A stretch of DNA of 64,000 nt from Nocardia miyunensis NBRC 108239 (GTDB lineage: Bacteria; Actinomycetota; Actinomycetes; Mycobacteriales; Mycobacteriaceae), in NCBI RefSeq assembly GCF_001613065.1, contig NZ_BDBQ01000027.1, forward strand, positions 1 through 64,000. The letters are read 5' to 3'. Shown here one piece after another: positions 51,349-60,467 of the stretch (its first letter is position 1; each line of letters opens with the position of its first letter). A program made the position numbers and the translations under genes. Under the pieces are notes generated by a model. The model was not told the DNA's origin and searched no databases. It saw only the letters and a list, made by a program, of their open reading frames with translations.

Positions 51349-53018
51349 CGCGTCCACACCGGCAGCGAGATACCCGAGGCGGCCGGGCCCGAATGTGAGA
51401 TCTCCTGGTGCGCAACGACTGTCGCGGAGGAGTCGAATGCGGGCTCGCCGGTTCCCGGATTGCGGGCGTAACGCGGATGCGCCCCGGAGCTCACCTGGAT
51501 CCCGACGCGATGTCCGGCCGCGAAGCTGTGGAACGCCGGCCACAGATGCACCGGAACCTCACGGAATCCGTCCGCGTCCGGTTCGGGATCGGTGGCGGCG
51601 GTGCCGATCGAGCCGACCCTGCGGATGCCGTCGCAGACGGTGATCGCCCGCCCGTCCGGGTGCACATCGGTGATGCGCACGAAGACGTCGTAACTCGGTG
51701 CGCTGGAACGGATTCGGATGTGCGCGACCGGCTCTCCGGCGATCTCCAGCGGGGCCGTGAGCGGGTCGGAGCGGAAGACCGCGACATCCGCGCGACGCTC
51801 GTGCTCGGTGTTGTCCGTGGGCCCTTTGCCGGGCGCCAGGCTCGGTCCGCCCACCGCCGGAGTCGGGTTCTGCGGATCGTATGTGTAGCGGGTCGCGCCG
51901 CCCGCCGCTGCTTCGGTGGACAGTCCGCCGCCCGCGTGCAGCAGCCAGTCCTGCGCGGCGGTGCCCTCCGGCGGCCACACCTCGAATTCGTGCCAGGTCT
52001 TCGCGCCGGTCTCGAACGCGCGCACCGGAGCTCGTCCGGATGCTTCGTCCCCGAACGCCTCTCGGAGAAATTCGATCGTATCCCGGTGTGCCGGAGCGGC
52101 TTTCCCGCGCGACATATGCCCCCACGGGCCGACGGTCAGGCGCGGCGGATTGCCCGCCTCGACCAGCTGCCGATAATTGCGCAGCTGCCACGGCAGGAAG
52201 ATGTCGTACCACCCGGTCACCATCAGCACCGGCGCGGTGACATCGGGCACCGAGGCGGTGTGCGACTGGGACCTCCAGTACTCGTCGGTGAGTCGCTCGT
52301 GCCGGACCCAGTCCTGGTACCAGTGGATCGGATGTCCTGTGGCGGTGCTGTCGCCTCGGTTCAGGGGGAGTGCGTCGAATGCCTTGTCCAGCTTGCGATC
52401 CGGCAGGACGATGCCCAGCAGCGCCAGCCCGCCGCGGTCCATCAGATCCATCATGCGGCTCCAGCCCAGGGCGTTGCGCAGGGAGAAAGCGCCGTTGTCC
52501 CAGGTGATTTCGCCGAAATCCGGCATGGTGATCTGCAGGACCAAAGCTTCGGGGGCGTTGTCCGGATCCTCGCGCTGCATCCGGCCCGCGACGGCCCACT
52601 GCGTATAACCCATATAGCTCTCACCGAACGTCGCCAGATGTCCGGTGAACCAGGGCTGCTTGCGCACCCACCGGTGCGTGTCCATGCCATCGCGCTGCTC
52701 GTCGACCTGCGGGGTGAACCGGCCCTGCGAACCCCAAGTGCCACGGCAACTCTGGAAGAACACGGTGAATCCCTCGTAGGCGAGTGCGCGGGCCGTGCCG
52801 CCGAGCACGCCGCGCCGCCCGTACGGCCCGCGGATCACGATCGTCGGCAGGGATGCGTCGGCATCGACGGGCCGATACAGATCGCCGAGCAGTTCGACGC
52901 CGTCCCGCATCGGCACGCGCAGATCCCGCACGGTATCGATGTCGTGGGCGCCGAGTGCGACGCCACCTCGCGCACGCGCGTCCACCGCGCGGGTGAGCCG
53001 CTGTCGCAGCGTGGTCAT
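51345..53018 (-). CDS. CocE/NonD-family serine hydrolase
   Basis: A 557-residue X-Pro dipeptidyl-peptidase-like hydrolase of the CocE/NonD family. Nucleophile Ser lies in FGESYMGYTQW (~residue 134), Asp in VTGWYDIFLPW and His in VGPWGHMSRG. The C-terminal jelly-roll domain ends with ISLPVWTR. Such enzymes split esters or acyl bonds of diverse compounds. A strong AAGGAGG site precedes ATG 53018. It is operonic with the DUF3237 gene and divergent from the LLM oxidoreductase. Confidence 0.9.
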   Translation of the reverse strand: MTTLRQRLTRAVDARARGGVALGAHDIDTVRDLRVPMRDGVELLGDLYRPVDADASLPTIVIRGPYGRRGVLGGTARALAYEGFTVFFQSCRGTWGSQGRFTPQVDEQRDGMDTHRWVRKQPWFTGHLATFGESYMGYTQWAVAGRMQREDPDNAPEALVLQITMPDFGEITWDNGAFSLRNALGWSRMMDLMDRGGLALLGIVLPDRKLDKAFDALPLNRGDSTATGHPIHWYQDWVRHERLTDEYWRSQSHTASVPDVTAPVLMVTGWYDIFLPWQLRNYRQLVEAGNPPRLTVGPWGHMSRGKAAPAHRDTIEFLREAFGDEASGRAPVRAFETGAKTWHEFEVWPPEGTAAQDWLLHAGGGLSTEAAAGGATRYTYDPQNPTPAVGGPSLAPGKGPTDNTEHERRADVAVFRSDPLTAPLEIAGEPVAHIRIRSSAPSYDVFVRITDVHPDGRAITVCDGIRRVGSIGTAATDPEPDADGFREVPVHLWPAFHSFAAGHRVGIQVSSGAHPRYARNPGTGEPAFDSSATVVAHQEISHSGPAASGISLPVWTR

Positions 53019-53221
53019 ACTGTGCCTCCTTCGCGGCAGGTGAGGGGCTGCCGCCTACGCGCCCTGCTCGCACCGCGTGCCCGACCGCTCATTGCCACCT
53101 TCTTGCAGCATCGGGGGCTGGGACCAGAACTTCCGGCCCTGTCGTCGCACCCCGAACACGCCATGAAGGTTATCGTCCGAATCTGCGTGCGGGTGATGTG
53201 AGAGACGACGGAAGGTGTGCC

Positions 53222-54268
53222 ATGGAGATTGGGGTCGGTCTTGATCGGGGCCTGAGTTTGTCCTGGGATCAGTACCGTGAGCTGGGTAGGCATGCCGCCC
53301 GGCAGGGGTATCGGAGTGTGTGGACCAATGCCTCGATCGGCCGCGAGGCGACGCACATCTGCGCGCAGTGGTCGACCGCGACCGCGGATCTGGTGCCCGG
53401 CGGCATCGGGACCGGCATCTCGGTCGTCCCGATCGGCTACTGGTCGGTGCCCGCGCTGGCATCCTGCGCGGCGACGGTCGGCGAGATCAGCGGCGGCAGA
53501 TTCGTGCTCGGGATCGGCTCCGGCGCGCTGCACTCGCCGGATTTCCGGCGGTCGCTGGGACTGCCGGATAATCTGCGGCCGCTCGGCACGATGCGCGAAT
53601 GGCTCGTGACGCTGCGCGCGCTGCTGGCCGGTGAGACGGTCGAGCACGAGGGGCGCGCGGTGAATCTGCACGGTGTCGCGCTCGGGGCGACGCCGCCGAA
53701 AGTGCCTGTGGCACTTGGTGCTCTGGGCCCGAACATGCTCGCCCTGGCGGGTGAGGCCGCGGATGCCGCGTCGTTCAACTGGTGCACCGCCGAGCAGGTC
53801 GCCGCCAATCGGGAGATCGTCGTGCAGGGTGCGCGGGCGGCCGGTCGCGATCCGGGCGAGGTGTCCATGATCGAGTACATCCGGATCTGCGTGGACGAGG
53901 ACGAGGATCTCGCCCGCCGCGGTCTGGTTGGGGCCCTGATCGGATACGCGCTGGCAGCGCCCGGGGCGAACAAATCTCTCGGCTATCGCGGGCACTTCGG
54001 CCGGATGGGTTTCGACGACGCGCTGACCGAACTGGAGGAACGTCGCGATCGCGGAGCCTCGCCGGACGAGCTGATCGAGGCGTTCCCGGTGGAGCTTGCC
54101 CGGCAGGTGGGCTATTTCGGGCCGGCATCGGGGGCCGCGGCCGGATTCGGCCGTCTGGCAAAGGGTTTGGACACCGCGATCGTCCGGGTCGTGGCGGCTC
54201 GGCCGGGCGAGGAATCCATCGCCGCGGTCCTGGACGCGTGCCGCCCGTCGGAGATCCCGCTCGCATGA
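53222..54268 (+). CDS. LLM-class (F420-type) oxidoreductase
   Basis: A 348-residue luciferase-like TIM-barrel protein: GRHAARQGYRSVWTNAS near the N-terminus, VPIGYWSVPALASCAATVGE, GRFVLGIGSG near residue 97, and PVALGALGPNMLALAGEAAD. In this lineage most such enzymes use coenzyme F420; substrates are usually unknown. It lies beside CocE/DUF3237 and a dihydrodipicolinate-reductase-like gene, suggesting one catabolic cluster. Confidence 0.85.
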   Translation: MEIGVGLDRGLSLSWDQYRELGRHAARQGYRSVWTNASIGREATHICAQWSTATADLVPGGIGTGISVVPIGYWSVPALASCAATVGEISGGRFVLGIGSGALHSPDFRRSLGLPDNLRPLGTMREWLVTLRALLAGETVEHEGRAVNLHGVALGATPPKVPVALGALGPNMLALAGEAADAASFNWCTAEQVAANREIVVQGARAAGRDPGEVSMIEYIRICVDEDEDLARRGLVGALIGYALAAPGANKSLGYRGHFGRMGFDDALTELEERRDRGASPDELIEAFPVELARQVGYFGPASGAAAGFGRLAKGLDTAIVRVVAARPGEESIAAVLDACRPSEIPLA

Positions 54269-54275
54269 GATTGAG

Positions 54276-54293
54276 ATTCTCCTATTTGAGAAT
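54276..54293. promoter_or_regulatory. Small inverted repeat upstream of the reductase gene
   Basis: ATTCTC and GAGAAT are separated by six bases, 40 bases before the start codon of the next gene, within an AT-richer stretch that probably holds its promoter. Confidence 0.35.
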
Positions 54294-54313
54294 ATGCATG
54301 CTGAATTTGGTAA

Positions 54314-54329
54314 TCAGTCTCTAGACTGA
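54314..54329. promoter_or_regulatory. Operator-like palindrome just before the GTG start
   Basis: TCAGTCT and AGACTGA flank CT, giving a perfect 7-bp-arm palindrome 4 bases before GTG 54334. It is typical of a TetR-family operator. No TetR gene is adjacent. Confidence 0.6.
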
Positions 54330-54333
54330 GTCC

Positions 54334-55389
54334 GTGGTTGAGAAGTATCGGGTCGTCCAGTGGACGACCGGCAATGTCGGGAAGGCCTCGGTCCGGGCCG
54401 TCGTCGCGAATCCGACGCTGGAACTGGTCGGCTGCTACGCGTGGTCGCCGGACAAGGCCGGACGCGACGTCGGCGAGCTGTGCGGGATCGACCCGCTCGG
54501 CGTCACCGCGACCGATGACGTCGACGCACTGCTGGCGCTGAAACCGGACTGCGTGATCTACAACCCGATGTGGATCGACGTGGCGGAACTGGTCCGCATC
54601 CTGTCCGCCGGGGTCAACGTCGTCGCGACCGCGTCGTTCATCACCGGCCACAATCAGGGCGAGGGCCGGGACCGGATTCTCGAGGCGTGCCGCCGCGGCG
54701 GTGCGACGATGTTCGGTTCCGGTATCAGCCCCGGATTCGTGAACCTGCTGGCGATCGTCTCGGCGGGCATCTGCGATCGCGTGGACAAGGTGACCGTCAG
54801 CGAAGCCGCCGACACCACCTTCTACGATTCGCCCGCCACCGAGCGCCCGGTCGGATTCGGTCAGCCCATCGACAATCCGGATCTGCCCGCGATGACCGCG
54901 CAGGGTACCGGCGTCTTCGGCGAGGCGGTGTGGATGATCGCCGACGCGCTCGGCGTGGAACTCGACGAGGTGCGCTGCGACCCCGAATATGCCCGGACCA
55001 CAGCCGATCTCGTGATGGACTCCTGGACCATCCCGGCCGGTTGCGTCGCGGGTGTGTTCGCCAGCTGGAAGGGTATCGCCGGCGGCCGGACGCTGATCGA
55101 TGTGAACGTCCGGTGGCGCAAAGGCCAGACGCTGGAACCGAATTGGACCATCGACGATATGGGTTGGGTACTCCAGGTGGACGGGCGTCCGACGGTGAAG
55201 AACGTCGTCACCTTCCTGCCGCCGCCCGATTTCCAGGGCGAGACGCTGGCCGATTTCATGGAGCTGGGGCACATCATGACCGCCATGCCGGTGATCAACG
55301 CGGTGCCCGCTGTCGTCGCGGCGGATCCCGGCATCGCCACCTACAACGATCTGCCGCTCATCCGCGCACATGGCGTCGTACCTGCCTGA
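54334..55389 (+). CDS. Dihydrodipicolinate reductase-like NAD(P)-binding protein
   Basis: A 351-residue protein with Rossmann start YRVVQWTTGNVGKASVRAVV and an ASFITGHNQGEGRD segment. It belongs to the group annotated as NAD(P)H-dependent amine dehydrogenase or dihydrodipicolinate reductase-like in mycobacteria and nocardiae. The substrate is unknown. GTG 54334 lacks an evident ribosome site and sits right after the palindrome, so the transcript may be leaderless. Confidence 0.78.
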   Translation: MVEKYRVVQWTTGNVGKASVRAVVANPTLELVGCYAWSPDKAGRDVGELCGIDPLGVTATDDVDALLALKPDCVIYNPMWIDVAELVRILSAGVNVVATASFITGHNQGEGRDRILEACRRGGATMFGSGISPGFVNLLAIVSAGICDRVDKVTVSEAADTTFYDSPATERPVGFGQPIDNPDLPAMTAQGTGVFGEAVWMIADALGVELDEVRCDPEYARTTADLVMDSWTIPAGCVAGVFASWKGIAGGRTLIDVNVRWRKGQTLEPNWTIDDMGWVLQVDGRPTVKNVVTFLPPPDFQGETLADFMELGHIMTAMPVINAVPAVVAADPGIATYNDLPLIRAHGVVPA

Positions 55390-55792
55390 TCGGTTGTGCG
55401 GCAACGAGATTCAGTAAGTCTCGTCACCGCTGGCCACATCGAGCACGCCGTCCAGCTCGCTTACCGAGGCGATGAGTTCCTGACACTCCCGCGGGACCGG
55501 TTCGTCCGGCGCGGGTGCGTGTATTCGCCGCGTATTTCCTCGTGTTCGGGTGTGCTCCGAGGGCCGGAACCGCGTCACCATCCTCGAGCATGCCGCGGAC
55601 TCCCGACTTGACTCTCCGAGGCTTTCACGACGGCCGTGCGGAGTTCGCTGCGACCTGGTGAGACAGAACTTGCTGCACGCCTGCGTGTTTCGACTCCGGC
55701 GGGCGTCGCGTGGTGCTGCCTGCCTGCGGTGACTTCGTGGTCGGTGAGCCCGTGGGAGGCTGCGGGACCGGCTCATCCGCGACCGCATGAGG
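55390..55792. other. Gene-free stretch
   Basis: About 400 bases between the reductase and the polymerase gene. One plus-strand frame ends in VVLPACGDFVVGEP-like sequence that could be a small gene remnant, but no start, ribosome site or family is evident. Confidence 0.4.
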
Positions 55793-57031
55793 TCAGTCGG
55801 GGAGCAGGGGGACCGAGAGCCCTTCGCCGCGGTGTAGCAGGGCCGCGCGGGTGACCGTCCCCGCACCGAAGCGGTCGCGGAGTTGGTCGAGGGTGGTGTC
55901 CAGGGTGTTGTCGGGGCGGGGGTCGAAAGGGAGGGTGAGTTGCATGGTGCGGGCGTCGTCGAGGTTGGTCAGGGACAGGCCGATCAGGGTGAGGCCGCGT
56001 TCTCGGATCGTGGGCATGGCGGTGGACAGGAGGGTGTGTGCCGCGTGGTCGATGACGCGGCCGTGGTCGGTGGCCGCGGGGAGGGAATGCGAGCGGGTGG
56101 CTCGGCTGAAATCGTCGAATCGCAAGCGCAGCACCACTGTTCGGCACACTCGGTCGGCCGCGCGCAGACGGTGGCCGAGGCGGTCGGCGAGTCCGGACAG
56201 GTAGGCCTCGATCTCTTCGGGGGTGCGGGTGCGTCGGCCCAGGGCTCGTTGTGCCCCGATGGAACGGCGTCGGCGGCCGGTGTCGACGCGGCGCGGGTCG
56301 CGGGCCCACGACAGCGCGTACAGATGGCGGCCCGCCGCGGGACCGAGCAGACCGGACAGACCCTTCTCGCCGAGTTCGGCGAGCTGCCCGATCCGGGTGA
56401 TCCCGTGCTCGTGCAACGTGCGCGCGGTGACTTCGCCCACGCCCCAGAGTCTTTCGACCGGCAGCGGATGCAGGAAATCCAGTTCGCCGCCGGGCGGCAC
56501 TTCCAGCAGGCCGTCCGGTTTGGAGACCGCGCTGGCGACCTTGGCCAGGAATTTGGTGCGTGCCACGCCCACCGAGATCGGCAGGCCGACCTCCGTGCGG
56601 ACGCGCTCGCGCAGGGTACGGGCGATCTCGACCGGACTCCCGGCGAGCCGCAGCAACCCGCCGACGTCCAGGAACGCCTCATCGATCGAGATGCCCTCCA
56701 CCTCGGGTGTGGTATCCCGGAAGATCTCGAACACCTCCCGGCTCGCCCGCGCGTACGCCGACATCCGCGGCGGCACCACGATCGAGTGCGGACACAGCCG
56801 CAACGCCTGACGCCCGTTCATCGGCGTGCGTATCCCGTGCGCCTTCGCCTCGTAACTGGCCGCCAGAACCACCCCGCCACCCACGATCACGGGCTTTCCG
56901 CGCAACCGCCGATCATCCCGCTGCTCGACCGAGGCATAGAACGAATCCAGATCCGCATGCAGGATCGACGCCCGCACAGCACCACCCCCGGGCGGCACCC
57001 CCGAACCATCCGAAGCTCCTGACACGAACAT
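55793..57031 (-). CDS. dinB: Y-family DNA polymerase (DNA polymerase IV)
   Basis: A 412-residue Y-family polymerase. The catalytic motifs are ILHADLDSFYASVEQRDD, SYEAKAHGIRTPM and ISIDEAFLDVGG (the acidic pair), with little-finger domain sequence IGAQRALGRRTRTPEEIEAY, and LTLPFD near the C-terminus. A plain QL(S/D)LF-type clamp motif is replaced by MQLTLPF. ATG 57031 lies inside an SOS-type box; the longer frame upstream is not coding-like. It performs error-prone bypass of damaged DNA, and LexA control is expected. Confidence 0.9.
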   Translation of the reverse strand: MFVSGASDGSGVPPGGGAVRASILHADLDSFYASVEQRDDRRLRGKPVIVGGGVVLAASYEAKAHGIRTPMNGRQALRLCPHSIVVPPRMSAYARASREVFEIFRDTTPEVEGISIDEAFLDVGGLLRLAGSPVEIARTLRERVRTEVGLPISVGVARTKFLAKVASAVSKPDGLLEVPPGGELDFLHPLPVERLWGVGEVTARTLHEHGITRIGQLAELGEKGLSGLLGPAAGRHLYALSWARDPRRVDTGRRRRSIGAQRALGRRTRTPEEIEAYLSGLADRLGHRLRAADRVCRTVVLRLRFDDFSRATRSHSLPAATDHGRVIDHAAHTLLSTAMPTIRERGLTLIGLSLTNLDDARTMQLTLPFDPRPDNTLDTTLDQLRDRFGAGTVTRAALLHRGEGLSVPLLPD

Positions 57032-57038
57032 ATGTTCG
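57025..57038. promoter_or_regulatory. SOS (LexA)-type box over the dinB start
   Basis: CGAACATATGTTCG is a perfect 14-base palindrome matching the core of TCGAAC-N4-GTTCGA, with the two outermost bases off consensus. The start codon of the polymerase lies inside it, as in the 13E12 gene at 32927. Confidence 0.75.
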
Positions 57039-57118
57039 CATGGGGGTCCGACAACAAAATCGGAGCGAGAGGTACCGCGGTGGTTCGACGCGTCGGTGAC
57101 CGATGTTAAGAATGGCTC

Positions 57119-57610
57119 ATGAGTGAGAACGTGTACTTCAAGATATCGGCCGACGGCAAGGACCTCGGCCGGGTCGTCTTCCGGCTCTTCGACGATGTGG
57201 TGCCCAAGACCGCGCGCAACTTCCGTGAGCTGGCCACCGGGCAGCACGGGTTCGGTTACAAGGGTGCGCCCTTCCACCGCGTCATCCCGGAGTTCATGCT
57301 CCAGGGCGGCGACTTCACCAACGGCAACGGCACCGGCGGCAAGAGCATCTACGGCGAGAAGTTCGCCGATGAGAACTTCCAGATCAAGCACGACAAGCCG
57401 TTCCTGCTGAGCATGGCGAACGCCGGGCCGGGCACCAACGGCTCACAGTTCTTCATCACCACGGTCGTCACGCCGTGGCTGGACGGCAAGCATGTCGTCT
57501 TCGGCGAGGTCGTCGAGGGTTCGGAGGTCGTCAAGGCGGTCGAGGCCCTGGGCAGCCGCTCGGGCGCGACGTCCGCGAAGATCGTCATCGAGGACAGCGG
57601 CATCGCCTGA
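57119..57610 (+). CDS. Peptidyl-prolyl cis-trans isomerase, CypA-type cyclophilin
   Basis: A 163-residue cyclophilin with the full active site: [52 protein letters not shown] and [12 protein letters not shown]. The sequence is of the eukaryote-like CypA type known in Streptomyces rather than the more divergent bacterial type. It is cytoplasmic with no signal peptide. The ATG is at 57119. It is followed by a strong terminator. Confidence 0.93.
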   Translation: MSENVYFKISADGKDLGRVVFRLFDDVVPKTARNFRELATGQHGFGYKGAPFHRVIPEFMLQGGDFTNGNGTGGKSIYGEKFADENFQIKHDKPFLLSMANAGPGTNGSQFFITTVVTPWLDGKHVVFGEVVEGSEVVKAVEALGSRSGATSAKIVIEDSGIA

Positions 57611-57630
57611 CCAGCCCGGCATCCGGCGGC

Positions 57631-57657
57631 GGCTCGGCGTGAGGTTCACGCCGAGCC
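57631..57657 (+). terminator. Terminator of the cyclophilin gene
   Basis: GGCTCGGCGTGA (57631-57642) and TCACGCCGAGCC (57646-57657) form a perfect 12-bp stem with a 3-base loop, 21 bases after the stop codon. It also lies before the convergent MerR gene, so it may work in both directions. Confidence 0.85.
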
Positions 57658-57692
57658 GCGCCGGAACGAGCAACCGGTCACGTGCCGAGCGG

Positions 57693-58091
57693 CTATCGCG
57701 GCTCGCTCGATCCGCTCGTCGTATCGGCGCGGGCGGAACTCGGGGATGATCCACCCTCGAGAAGCGAGGTCACCGTCGCACGGTGGCCGGTGAGGGTCTC
57801 CAGGTCGGATTCGATGCGCCGCAACGTTGCTCGCATCGCCGCGACGATGTCGGGACACAATTCGAGCCGTGGACGCGAGCCGCTGGCACAGGGCAGCAGT
57901 TGCGCCACGGTTCGCGAATTGAATCCGGCGTCGAGCAGTGCCCGGATCTGGCGGACTCGCAGCAGGGACGTCTCGCTGTAGTCGCGGTAGCCGTTGCCGG
58001 TGCGTTCGGGTTCGAGCAGGCCCTGCTCCTCGTAGTAGCGCAGTGCGCGCGTCGTCGTGCCCGAGCGGCGGGCGAGTTCACCGATCCGCAT
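57693..58091 (-). CDS. MerR-family regulator
   Basis: A 132-residue MerR regulator: winged helix MRIGELARRSGTTTRALRYY and EEQGLLEPERTGNGYRDYS, followed by a dimerisation coiled coil. No metal-binding cysteine pair is evident; single cysteines lie at CASGSRP and ELCPD. It is divergent from the hydrolase/MFS operon, whose promoter has the long spacer that MerR proteins correct. Confidence 0.88.
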   Translation of the reverse strand: MRIGELARRSGTTTRALRYYEEQGLLEPERTGNGYRDYSETSLLRVRQIRALLDAGFNSRTVAQLLPCASGSRPRLELCPDIVAAMRATLRRIESDLETLTGHRATVTSLLEGGSSPSSARADTTSGSSEPR

Positions 58092-58120
58092 GCCGCGTCC
58101 TTCTCGGTCCGGAATCCGTC

Positions 58121-58151
58121 TTGACCTTCACGCCGACGTCAACGCTTAGGT
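58121..58151 (+). promoter_or_regulatory. MerR-type promoter with 19-bp spacer
   Basis: TTGACC (58121-58126) and TTAGGT (58146-58151) are separated by exactly 19 bases. The spacer carries part of an inverted repeat, TTGAC...GTCAA. The start codon at 58159 is 7 bases after the -10 box, implying a leaderless mRNA. Confidence 0.78.
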
Positions 58152-58158
58152 TCGCCGC

Positions 58159-58959
58159 ATGATTTCTCGAGCACAGCGTCGGCAGTTGTTGGACCGGGTG
58201 GACGTCGTCGACAGCGGTACCGGTCCGGTGGTCGCACTCGCCCATGGCGCCGGTGGCGGCGTCCGTGAGAACTTCACACCACTCATCGACACCATCGCGG
58301 ATCGGCGGTTCGTCGGACCGTACTATCCCGGCGCCGGTGGAACACCGAGGGCGACCGAGCCGCTGTCGATCGATCGACTCGCCGACACCGTGGTCGCGGC
58401 CGCCGCGGAGGCCGGGGCCGAACGATTTCCGATCGTCGGTCTCTCGCTGGGGTCCGCTGTCGCCGTGACCGCGGCCATCCGGCATCCCGAGCACGTCAGC
58501 GCGCTGGTACTCACCGTCGGGCTGGTGTATCCGGACGCGCAGGCACGGGCGCTGGTCCGGGTGTGGCGGCAGCTGGCCGAGCGCGGCGATTTCGACACCC
58601 TGGCCGAACTGCTCTGCTACGCCAGCTCACCCGGAACGCTCGCGAGTCTGTCCGAGGACGAGCACGCGGCGGCGGTCCGGCAGATCCGCGCCGACCATCC
58701 CATCGGCAGCGCCGATCATGTGGAGTTGGTGAGCCGCACCGATATTCGGCCGCTGCTCGCCGCGGTGGACGTGCCGACCCTGGTCATCGTGAGCGGCGAG
58801 GACCGGGTCGTGCTGCCGGATACCGTGCGTGAGCTGGCTTCCGGCATCGCCGGCGCCGAGTTGGTCGAATATCCGTCGGCCGGTCATATCTTCACCCCCG
58901 CGGAGGCCGGGCCGTGGGCCGCGGAGGTGTCGGCCTTCCTGGACCGTCTGCCGCGATGA
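58159..58959 (+). CDS. Alpha/beta hydrolase
   Basis: A 266-residue alpha/beta hydrolase with oxyanion loop ALAHGAGGG, nucleophile Ser in VGLSLGSA (~residue 97), Asp in VSGEDRVVLP and His in SAGHIFTP, so the triad is complete. The substrate is unknown. It is likely induced through the MerR protein and is translationally coupled with the MFS gene by an ATGA overlap. Confidence 0.87.
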   Translation: MISRAQRRQLLDRVDVVDSGTGPVVALAHGAGGGVRENFTPLIDTIADRRFVGPYYPGAGGTPRATEPLSIDRLADTVVAAAAEAGAERFPIVGLSLGSAVAVTAAIRHPEHVSALVLTVGLVYPDAQARALVRVWRQLAERGDFDTLAELLCYASSPGTLASLSEDEHAAAVRQIRADHPIGSADHVELVSRTDIRPLLAAVDVPTLVIVSGEDRVVLPDTVRELASGIAGAELVEYPSAGHIFTPAEAGPWAAEVSAFLDRLPR

Positions 58960-60170
58960 CGAAGATGTCCGCACCGCGAACGACCACGACCGGTGCGCTG
59001 TACGGGCGATTGGCGGTGCTGGGCTCGGCGCTGTTCGTCTACCTGACCGCCGAGCTGTTCCCGATCGGCGCGTTGGGCGATCTCGCCGTCGGTTTGCGCG
59101 TCGCTCCCGCCACCGCGGGCCTTCTGCTCACCGCGTACGCGATCGCCGCCGGGGCGGCGACGCTGCCCGCGGTGTGGGCCTCCCGGCGGCTGGACCGGCG
59201 CAGCGCCCTCACCGTATCGCTTGTGCTGCTTTCCTTCTCGCAGCTCGTGTTCGGTCTTGCGCCGAACTTCACGGTGGCGGCGCTGGCCCGCGGGGTGGCC
59301 GCGGCGGCGCACGGCCTCGTGTGGTCGCAGATCCCCGTGGTCGCGGCCCGGTACGCGCCGGAGGGAGAGCGCGGCCGGGCAACGGCGGTGGTTTTCGCGG
59401 GTTCCTCGGTCGGCCTGATCGCCGGTGCGCCGATCGCCACCGGGTTGGCACACGAAATGGGTTGGCGCGCAGCCTCGATCGTGCTCGCCGGTGTGGCGGG
59501 CGCGATCGCGGTCCTGCTGCGGGTCGCGCTACCCGAGACGCCCCCACCGCCGCGAGAGGTACGCACCCGCGGAACCCTCCGCGCCGGAACGGTTCTCGTG
59601 GTCTGTCTCGTCACGATCGCACTCGTCGTGGGCCACTACGTGAGCTATACCTATCTGGCGTTGCTGGTCGCGCCGGCCGGGTTGAGCGGATCGCTGCTGG
59701 TGGCCGTTCTGGCCGGGTACGGCATCGCGGGCTTGCTCGGTGTGAGTCTGGTCGGTCACATGCTCGACGCCCATCCGCGTCGTACGGCTCTCACCGTGGC
59801 CATGACGCTGACGTGCGCGGTGACAGCGCTCGGCATCGCACACGTCGGCTGGATCGTTTTCGTCCTCGTGATGTTGTGGGGCACCGCCGCGGCGGCGTTG
59901 CCGGTAATCCTGCAACACGCCGTGCTGCGCACGGCTCCGGACGCCCCGGAGATCCCGTCCGGCGCCTACGTCGTGTCCTATCAGCTCGGCATCACCGGCG
60001 GCTCCGCACTCGGCGCCGCTCTGCTGAGCCGTACCCCGGCGGCATCCCTGCCGTTGTGGTCGGGTATCGCGCTGGCCGCCGGAACCATCCTGATCAGCAC
60101 CGCCCCAGCCGTTTTCGGGTCTCGGCACTCTTCTCGCACGGATCCCGCGCCGGCTCGCCCGACCTGCTGA
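58956..60170 (+). CDS. MFS (DHA1-type) efflux transporter
   Basis: A 404-residue membrane protein with about 12 hydrophobic helices, including LAVLGSALFVYLTAELFPIG and the loop ASRRLDRRSALTVSL between helices 2 and 3. It belongs to the drug:H+ antiporter type 1 group. ATG 58956 overlaps the hydrolase stop. Together with the MerR regulator and hydrolase it looks like an inducible drug or metabolite detoxification unit. Confidence 0.86.
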   Translation: MTKMSAPRTTTTGALYGRLAVLGSALFVYLTAELFPIGALGDLAVGLRVAPATAGLLLTAYAIAAGAATLPAVWASRRLDRRSALTVSLVLLSFSQLVFGLAPNFTVAALARGVAAAAHGLVWSQIPVVAARYAPEGERGRATAVVFAGSSVGLIAGAPIATGLAHEMGWRAASIVLAGVAGAIAVLLRVALPETPPPPREVRTRGTLRAGTVLVVCLVTIALVVGHYVSYTYLALLVAPAGLSGSLLVAVLAGYGIAGLLGVSLVGHMLDAHPRRTALTVAMTLTCAVTALGIAHVGWIVFVLVMLWGTAAAALPVILQHAVLRTAPDAPEIPSGAYVVSYQLGITGGSALGAALLSRTPAASLPLWSGIALAAGTILISTAPAVFGSRHSSRTDPAPARPTC

Positions 60171-60467
60171 TCGCCGAGGCATATCCCCTTCGCGGTCGAG
60201 CGACTACCGTCCTGATGGTCGACCGACTCGAAGGGATGGCATGAGCCTCGAGGAACAGTGGGATCGGATTCGCGACGTCGTGTCGCGGGGCCTGTGGCAG
60301 GGAGTTCCCTGATCGGCGTTGCCGTGCGGTTTCGTGCGTGCCGGCCTCGACCGCAAGGACGCAGTGCGAGAGGGCGTCGTTGAGGGACCGGGAAGGCGGA
60401 CGGGAGTCGCCGCGGGTCGTCGTCGAGCCGCCGATCCGGATGCGCTGGACGTGTGGCGAGAACCGTT
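60171..60467. other. Gene-free stretch with a tiny ORF
   Basis: About 300 bases without a convincing gene. One 23-codon frame (60241-60312, MSLEEQWDRIRDVVSRGLWQ...) has a good ribosome site (AAGGGA) and may be the stub of a lost gene. Confidence 0.4.

Noticed and set aside
60241..60312. 23-residue ORF with a good ribosome site
   Set aside because: Too short and without homology to support a gene; noted only as a possible gene stub.
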